A stretch of 64,000 bases of DNA from Bog-756 sp035949055. GTDB taxonomy: Bacteria; Actinomycetota; Acidimicrobiia; Acidimicrobiales; RAAP-2. Below, one piece after another: positions 58,460-64,000 of this stretch; position 1 is the first letter of the stretch; the number at the start of each line of letters is the position of its first letter. The notes under the pieces were generated by a model, which was given only the letters and a program-made list of their open reading frames with translations, was not told the DNA's origin and did not search any database. The position numbers were made by a program, and so were the translations under genes. Location: the NCBI GenBank assembly GCA_035949055.1, contig DASZIO010000053.1:124001-188000 (forward strand), in the 5' to 3' direction.

Positions 58460-59227
58460 TCACCAATGGTAGCCCTGTTCACGCAGCAGTCGCACCTCGC
58501 CCTGGTCGGCAAGCAACCTGACCTCCTCCTTGCTCAACCCGCCACGGGCCGCGATGAGATCGGGCCGGCGCTCGAGGGTGCGGGCGAGGGCCCGGGCCCG
58601 GCGCCACTGCTCGATGCTCCGATGGTCCCCCGAGCGGAGCACCTCGGGGACCGCCCAGCCTCTGAACGTGGCCGGCCGGGTGAACTGGGGATACTCGAGC
58701 AGGCCGCCGGTGAAGCTCTCGTCGGCCGCCGAGAGCTCGTTCCCGAGCACGCCGGGCAGCAGCCGGGTTACCGACTCCACCACCACCAACGCGGCGAGCT
58801 CCCCGCCGGCCAGCACGAAATCCCCCACCGACAGCTCCTCATCGGCCAAATGGTCGGCCACGCGTTGGTCGACACCCTCGTAGCGGCCGCACAGCAACGA
58901 GAAGCCTTCGGGGAGCCGGCTGAGATCGCGAGCCACCTGCTGATCGAACTGCCGCCCGGAGGGTGAGAGGAGGATCAGCGGCCGCGGCAACCCCTCGGCG
59001 GCCGAGACGGTCTCCACCGAGCCGAAGACGGGCTCGGGGGCGAGGACCATGCCGGCCCCACCTCCAAACGGGGAATCGTCGACCGAGCGGTGAGGGTCGG
59101 TGGCCGCCTCTCGCAGGTCGTGCGGTCGGAGGTCGAGAATGCCCTCCGACCGGGCCCGCCCGAGGATCGAGGCCTCGGCGTAGTGTTCGATGACGTCGGG
59201 AAAGATGGTGAACACATCCATCCTCAT
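58460..59227 (-). CDS. trmD: tRNA (guanine-N1)-methyltransferase, 255 aa
   Basis: MDVFTIFPDVIEHYAEASILGRA opens the SPOUT fold; LLCGRYEGVDQRV and VGDFVLAGGELAALVVVESVTRLLPGVLGN form the AdoMet knot. It methylates G37 of tRNA. ATG 59227 (MRMDV) is preferred to GTG 59239; there is no strong ribosome site. It is downstream of rimM in the usual rpsP-rimM-trmD-rplS order. Confidence 0.95.
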   Translation of the reverse strand: MRMDVFTIFPDVIEHYAEASILGRARSEGILDLRPHDLREAATDPHRSVDDSPFGGGAGMVLAPEPVFGSVETVSAAEGLPRPLILLSPSGRQFDQQVARDLSRLPEGFSLLCGRYEGVDQRVADHLADEELSVGDFVLAGGELAALVVVESVTRLLPGVLGNELSAADESFTGGLLEYPQFTRPATFRGWAVPEVLRSGDHRSIEQWRRARALARTLERRPDLIAARGGLSKEEVRLLADQGEVRLLREQGYHW

Positions 59228-59282
59228 CGCTCGGGCCACCCATGAAGTACCTCGGTCGCGGTGCGCAGGGCGAGGGCCAACT

Positions 59283-59744
59283 TCAGACCAGGTCCACGAG
59301 CCCGTCGGGTACGTCGACGGTGATCAGCGCCCCGGGCTCGGAGCTCACGACGAAGCGCAGCGGAATCAGCACCCCGCTCTCGAGCACCAGCAGGTCACTG
59401 GCCGGATTGGCCTCGATCGCCTCCACCGTGCCGAGCGAACGGCCGCTCACGTCCTCGACCCGGCAGCCGATCAGCTCGTGCACCCACAGCACATCGGGAT
59501 CGTCGAGCGGAGGTGCCGACAGCTCAGCGCCCCGGAGCTCCTCGGCGGCGTCGATGCCTGTGACACCCCCGAAGCTCACGATGAAGCGCCCCCGGTGCGG
59601 TGCGGCCCGCTCCACCCGGAGCTCCCGTCGTCCGGCACGGAGCACCGCGCCCGGCTCCAGCCGCTCGTCCCGGTTGGTGGTCAGGGCGACGATCACCTCG
59701 CCGCGGAGCCCGTGCGGCTTCACGACGTGCCCGACCTCGAGCAA
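59283..59744 (-). CDS. rimM: Ribosome maturation factor RimM, 153 aa
   Basis: VVKPHGLRGEVIVALTTNRDERLEPGAVL and the PRC-barrel end VHELIGCRVEDVSGRSLGTVEAIEANPASDLLVLESG...VDLV mark RimM, which helps 30S head assembly with S19. The start is a TTG at 59744 with GAGGAG seven bases upstream; no ATG or GTG fits better. The 163 bases between it and the KH gene have only non-conserved open frame. Confidence 0.9.
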   Translation of the reverse strand: MLEVGHVVKPHGLRGEVIVALTTNRDERLEPGAVLRAGRRELRVERAAPHRGRFIVSFGGVTGIDAAEELRGAELSAPPLDDPDVLWVHELIGCRVEDVSGRSLGTVEAIEANPASDLLVLESGVLIPLRFVVSSEPGALITVDVPDGLVDLV

Positions 59745-59907
59745 TCCCGGCTCCTCGGGACGGCCCGGAAGCGGGGCGTCGCCCCCCGATAGCTCGTCGC
59801 CTGGTGTCGCACTCGCCGCGCCACCGGGCCCCGGGTCAGAGGGAATGCCGGCTGGACGGCCGCGGCCGCCGCGACGGTGGGCGGGTTCGTGCGGCAGGGG
59901 GTGTGGT

Positions 59908-60249
59908 TCAGTCGTCTTCGATGTCCACGTTGGTCCGGACGCCGTCACGAGCCCCGGCCGCGGCCACCACGGCCCGAATGGCCTGCGCGACGCGGCCACG
60001 CCGGCCGATGACCCGGCCCATGTCGTCGGGAGCCACGTGGACCCGGAACCGTACGGAGTTCCCGCGCTCTTCGGTGTTGATGACCACCGACTCGGGATCC
60101 GAAGTGATGGCGTTCACCAGATAGGTCACCACGGCCAGCGGCGTTCCACCCGACACGCGGTTACCAGCGTCGTCGTCGTCCTCGTGGCCGTCGATTTCGT
60201 CGATCGTGTTCACGTCATCTGCGGAGTCCAGCGCCATCTCGTCGGTCAC
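59908..60249 (-). CDS. khpA: KH-domain RNA-binding protein KhpA/YlqC-like, 113 aa
   Basis: A short acidic N-terminal extension (EIDGHEDDDDAG) precedes the KH domain with the GxxG loop GRVIGRRGRVAQAIRAVVAAAG. KhpA is a small RNA-binding protein with a role in cell division and mRNA control in other bacteria. The extension is longer than usual. Its GTG overlaps rpsP by four bases (60246-60249), so it is co-translated with S16. Confidence 0.9.
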   Translation of the reverse strand: MTDEMALDSADDVNTIDEIDGHEDDDDAGNRVSGGTPLAVVTYLVNAITSDPESVVINTEERGNSVRFRVHVAPDDMGRVIGRRGRVAQAIRAVVAAAGARDGVRTNVDIEDD

Positions 60250-60533
60250 TTGGCCCCCTTGGCCGAGGCGAACTCGTCGAGCGCGCCCGATTGCTGCAGG
60301 AGCTTCTCCACCCGCTCGGTGGGCTTAGCCCCCTCCGAGAGCCACTTGACCGCCTTGGCATTGTCGATCTGGACGACCGCATCAGGCTCGGCTGACGACC
60401 TGCCTCGGGGAGCGTAGGTGCCCACGATCTCGATGAACCGGCCGTTCCTGGGCGAGCGGCTGTCCGCCGCCACCAGCCGGTAGGTGGGCTGCTTCTTCTT
60501 CCCGATCCGCACCAGGCGGAGCTTTACTGCCAC
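60246..60533 (-). CDS. rpsP: 30S ribosomal protein S16, 95 aa
   Basis: VAVKLRLVRIGKKKQPTYRLVAADSRSPRNGRFIEIVGTY is S16. GTG 60533 gives the normal VAVK start and has AGGAG five bases upstream; GTG 60539 would add two residues and sits directly on the ribosome site. S16 aids early 30S assembly. The Ala/Lys-rich C-tail is ordinary. It starts the rpsP-khpA-rimM-trmD order. Confidence 0.95.
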   Translation of the reverse strand: MAVKLRLVRIGKKKQPTYRLVAADSRSPRNGRFIEIVGTYAPRGRSSAEPDAVVQIDNAKAVKWLSEGAKPTERVEKLLQQSGALDEFASAKGAK

Positions 60534-60718
60534 GGTCACTCCTCTTGCGTTCTTTGCTCGCGTTCTTGCCGTGCGACGGCGCCCATCCTCTCGATGGGGC
60601 CCATCCGTTCGACGGCGCCAGACAGTCTCCCACCAAAGCCGGGGTCAGCGGCAATCAGCCACTCCGGTCAGCGGCGGGCCGTTCCTGAGGCCGCGGTCGG
60701 GATCGGGTCGCCCGTCGA

Positions 60719-62299
<1,581 letters not shown>

Positions 62300-62380
62300 G
62301 AGTGCCTCAGGCTACAGGACGGCCGCCGGCCCTCGTCAGCCGCCGCGCCACTCTGGTGGCCGCTCGGCCTGCCAGACGCC

Positions 62381-62448
62381 GGGCAGTCGGCGCGTCTGAC
62401 ACGGGGCAGTCGGCGCGTCGGACACGGGGCAGCTCAGCGCGTCAGAAC
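62381..62448. repeat. 23-base tandem repeats at the ftsY 3' end
   Basis: Nearly three 23-base units with the core CAGTCGGCGCGTC begin at 62384, 62407 and 62430. The last covers the ftsY stop codon (62442-62444). They occupy the 142-base space between ftsY and ffh, which holds no gene. Confidence 0.8.
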
Positions 62449-63770
62449 AAGGCATCGACGAAGGCGACCGGATCGAAATCGACCAAGTCGCCCAGCGCCT
62501 CGCCGAGGCCGACCAACTTGACCGGCAAGCCCAGCTCGCTCTGGATGGCGATCACGATCCCGCCCTTGGCGGTGCCGTCGAGCTTGGTCAGGACCACGCC
62601 GGACACCTCGACCGCCTCGAGGAACACCTTGGCCTGGGCTAGGCCGTTTTGGCCCGTGGTGGCGTCGAGGACGAGGAGCACCTCCCGCACCCGCCCGGGA
62701 GGCCGGTCAGCCACGCGCCGGATCTTCTTCAACTCCTCGATGAGGTTCACCTTGTTGTGCAGCCGGCCGGCCGTGTCGGCGAGGACGACACCGTGACCCT
62801 TCGACGCGGCCCGCTGGACCGCGTCGAACACCACCGAGCTCGGGTCACCTCCCTCGGCGCCGCGCACGATGTCGGCATCGGCCCGCGAGGCCCACATGGA
62901 CAACTGCTCGCCGGCGGCGGCGCGAAAAGTGTCGCCTGCGGCCAGTAGCACCCTGGCCCCCGAGGCCGCCATCCGGCTGGCCACCTTCCCGACCGTGGTG
63001 GTCTTCCCCACCCCGTTCACGCCGACGAACAGCCAGACGTCGACCGGGCGGTCGTCACCAGCGTCACCAGGGCTCTCCGATCCGCCCGATCCACCCGGAC
63101 CGCCCGGGCCGCTCATTTCGTCGGCATTGCTGGGCATGGCCAAGGTGGCATCCGCCGCCGACAGCAGGGTGACCAGGTCCGACTTCAGGGCATCGACCAA
63201 GGCGTCGGGACCGACGATCCCCCCGCTCTTGACGCGGGCCCGCAGGTCGTCGAGGAGACCGTCGGTGGCGCCCACACCGACATCGGCTCGGATGAGCGCC
63301 TCTTCGAGGTCATCCCAAGTGGAAGCGTCGATCTTCCCTTTCGAGCGAACCGAACCGAGGTAGCCCGAGAGCAGGCCCCTGGCTTTGCCCAGCCGGCTCC
63401 GGAACGATGCGGGCTCGGCCGGCACGGCGGGCTCGGGGGGTGCGATGGGTGCAGCCGCCTCCGGAGGAGCCACGGGGGCCTCCGGTGCGGCCGTCGCGGT
63501 GGATGCCTCGGGAGGGGCCGGAGCCGGCTCCGCTCGTCGGGTCGCCTCGGCGCCGCGGGCCAGCTCGATGTCGGTGGGGGCGTCGCTCGCCACCTCTCCG
63601 GTGGGGACCCGGTCCTTGACCCCCTTCCCCCGGAGTCGCAGCCCCACGGCAACCCCGCCCGCGACGATGAGCACCGGTATGGCGACGACCAGGCCGGTGA
63701 CCACGTCCGAAGAGCCCACCAGGGAGGCGGACACCGAACCGAACGAGGAGGTCAACAGGATGGCGCTCAC
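62442..63770 (-). CDS. ftsY: SRP receptor FtsY, 442 aa
   Basis: An N-terminal hydrophobic helix (VVTGLVVAIPVLIVAGGVAVGL) and an Ala/Pro/Glu-rich linker precede the NG domain: LFVGVNGVGKTTTVGKVA, LADTAGRLHNKVNLIEELKK and LTKLDGTAKGGIVIAI. It docks the SRP at the membrane. A true helix rather than an amphipathic tail is typical of actinobacterial FtsY. GTG 63770 overlaps the smc stop (63767-63770). Confidence 0.95.
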   Translation of the reverse strand: MSAILLTSSFGSVSASLVGSSDVVTGLVVAIPVLIVAGGVAVGLRLRGKGVKDRVPTGEVASDAPTDIELARGAEATRRAEPAPAPPEASTATAAPEAPVAPPEAAAPIAPPEPAVPAEPASFRSRLGKARGLLSGYLGSVRSKGKIDASTWDDLEEALIRADVGVGATDGLLDDLRARVKSGGIVGPDALVDALKSDLVTLLSAADATLAMPSNADEMSGPGGPGGSGGSESPGDAGDDRPVDVWLFVGVNGVGKTTTVGKVASRMAASGARVLLAAGDTFRAAAGEQLSMWASRADADIVRGAEGGDPSSVVFDAVQRAASKGHGVVLADTAGRLHNKVNLIEELKKIRRVADRPPGRVREVLLVLDATTGQNGLAQAKVFLEAVEVSGVVLTKLDGTAKGGIVIAIQSELGLPVKLVGLGEALGDLVDFDPVAFVDALF

Positions 63771-64000
63771 GCGTCGACCCGGCCGACCGATCCGACCTCG
63801 AGCCCATCGGGGACCGCGTGTGGCTCGGGGCCGGCGCCGTTCTCGCTGTCCGGGCCCACGACGTCCGTGTCCGGGCTCCTGTTGTCCGGGCCCACGACGT
63901 CCGTGTCGGGACGAACGGTGTCGGGGCGCGGTACGCGCTGGCTGACGACCTTGGAGGAACCGCCGGGCGCCATGGTGACGCCGTAGAGGGCGTCAGCAGC
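63767..64000 (-). CDS. smc: SMC chromosome-segregation protein, C-terminal end (cut by window edge)
   Basis: The visible end reads AADALYGVTMAPGGSSKVVSQR, matching the last conserved segment of bacterial SMC (the ABC head C-terminus). An extended, Asp-rich tail PDTDVVGPD repeated twice (63849-63911) follows, which is unusual. Only 78 codons are in the window. It is coupled to ftsY by a four-base overlap. Confidence 0.87.
   Translation of the reverse strand, partial: AADALYGVTMAPGGSSKVVSQRVPRPDTVRPDTDVVGPDNRSPDTDVVGPDSENGAGPEPHAVPDGLEVGSVGRVDA
63849..63911. repeat. 27-base repeat with 36-base period in the SMC tail
   Basis: Two copies of a 27-base segment beginning GTCCGGGCCCACGACG lie at 63849-63875 and 63885-63911 and encode PDTDVVGPD twice in the SMC tail. 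Confidence 0.85.

Overview
The window is high-GC DNA (about 65-70% by eye) with dense, short-spaced genes. Many starts are GTG, and many neighbouring genes overlap by 4 bases (GTGA or ATGA). The gene content points to an actinobacterium. Evidence includes a mycothiol S-conjugate amidase (Mca) and a second PIG-L hydrolase, the PspA-PspAA-HtpX-PspAB set, DUF1707 and PspC proteins, DUF2469, a DUF222 (13E12-like) remnant, LLM flavin oxidoreductases, P450s and an SCP2-like protein. The class Acidimicrobiia would fit, but that is an inference. About a dozen genes start 6-9 bases after a TANNNT -10 box, so leaderless transcription looks common. Many linkers and intergenic spaces carry short tandem duplications of 12-36 bases.

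Layout. 1-8961 (minus): a glycan-degradation operon. It encodes a Tat-exported GH78 rhamnosidase, a secreted five-bladed-propeller lipoprotein, GH1 and GH4 glycosidases, a 3-hydroxyisobutyrate-type dehydrogenase, a DeoC/FbaB-fold aldolase and an FGGY kinase cut by the left edge. 9058-13314: a ThuA-like protein, a GH13 alpha-glucosidase, a short PhyH-like fragment and an orphan periplasmic binding protein. 13597-16531: an SDR, then an alkylation-repair pair (Ada-AlkA fusion and Ogt). 16602-19905: a MacB/FtsX-type ABC exporter. 20146-23205: an envelope-stress locus with DUF1707 and PspC proteins divergent from a PspC-fused histidine kinase and its LuxR-type regulator. 23435-27813: an MFS exporter, a diguanylate cyclase and a PIG-L hydrolase coupled to a 56-residue protein. 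28041-30122: two unrecognised small proteins and a DUF4331 protein in DNA of lower GC.

30690-40078: mixed metabolism, including an alpha/beta hydrolase, a RecB-like nuclease with a Cys cluster, a PAP2 phosphatase, a DsbA-fold protein, two LLM oxidoreductases, PurE, a divergent ChbG/YdjC protein, an SCP2-like protein and Mca. 40144-42938: the second phage-shock module, pspA-pspAA-htpX-pspAB. 43062-50190: a pterin dehydratase, two P450s, fumarase, a GNAT protein and a PaaK-like ligase. 50490-55844: endonuclease IV, a frameshifted DUF222 gene, a type IV pilin-like protein, and dprA-comM. 56258-64000 (minus): enoyl-CoA hydratase, then a housekeeping translation and secretion block: smc (partial)-ftsY-ffh-rpsP-khpA-rimM-trmD-rplS-DUF2469-yraN.

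The left operon reads as extracellular deglycosylation followed by intracellular hydrolysis, phosphorylation, aldol cleavage and reduction of the released sugar; no transporter for it is in view. No CRISPR array, tRNA, rRNA, intact insertion sequence or phage was found. The items most worth testing are the kinase-aldolase-dehydrogenase sugar module, the repeat block upstream of comM-dprA, the small-protein/DUF4331 island, and the leaderless promoter rule.
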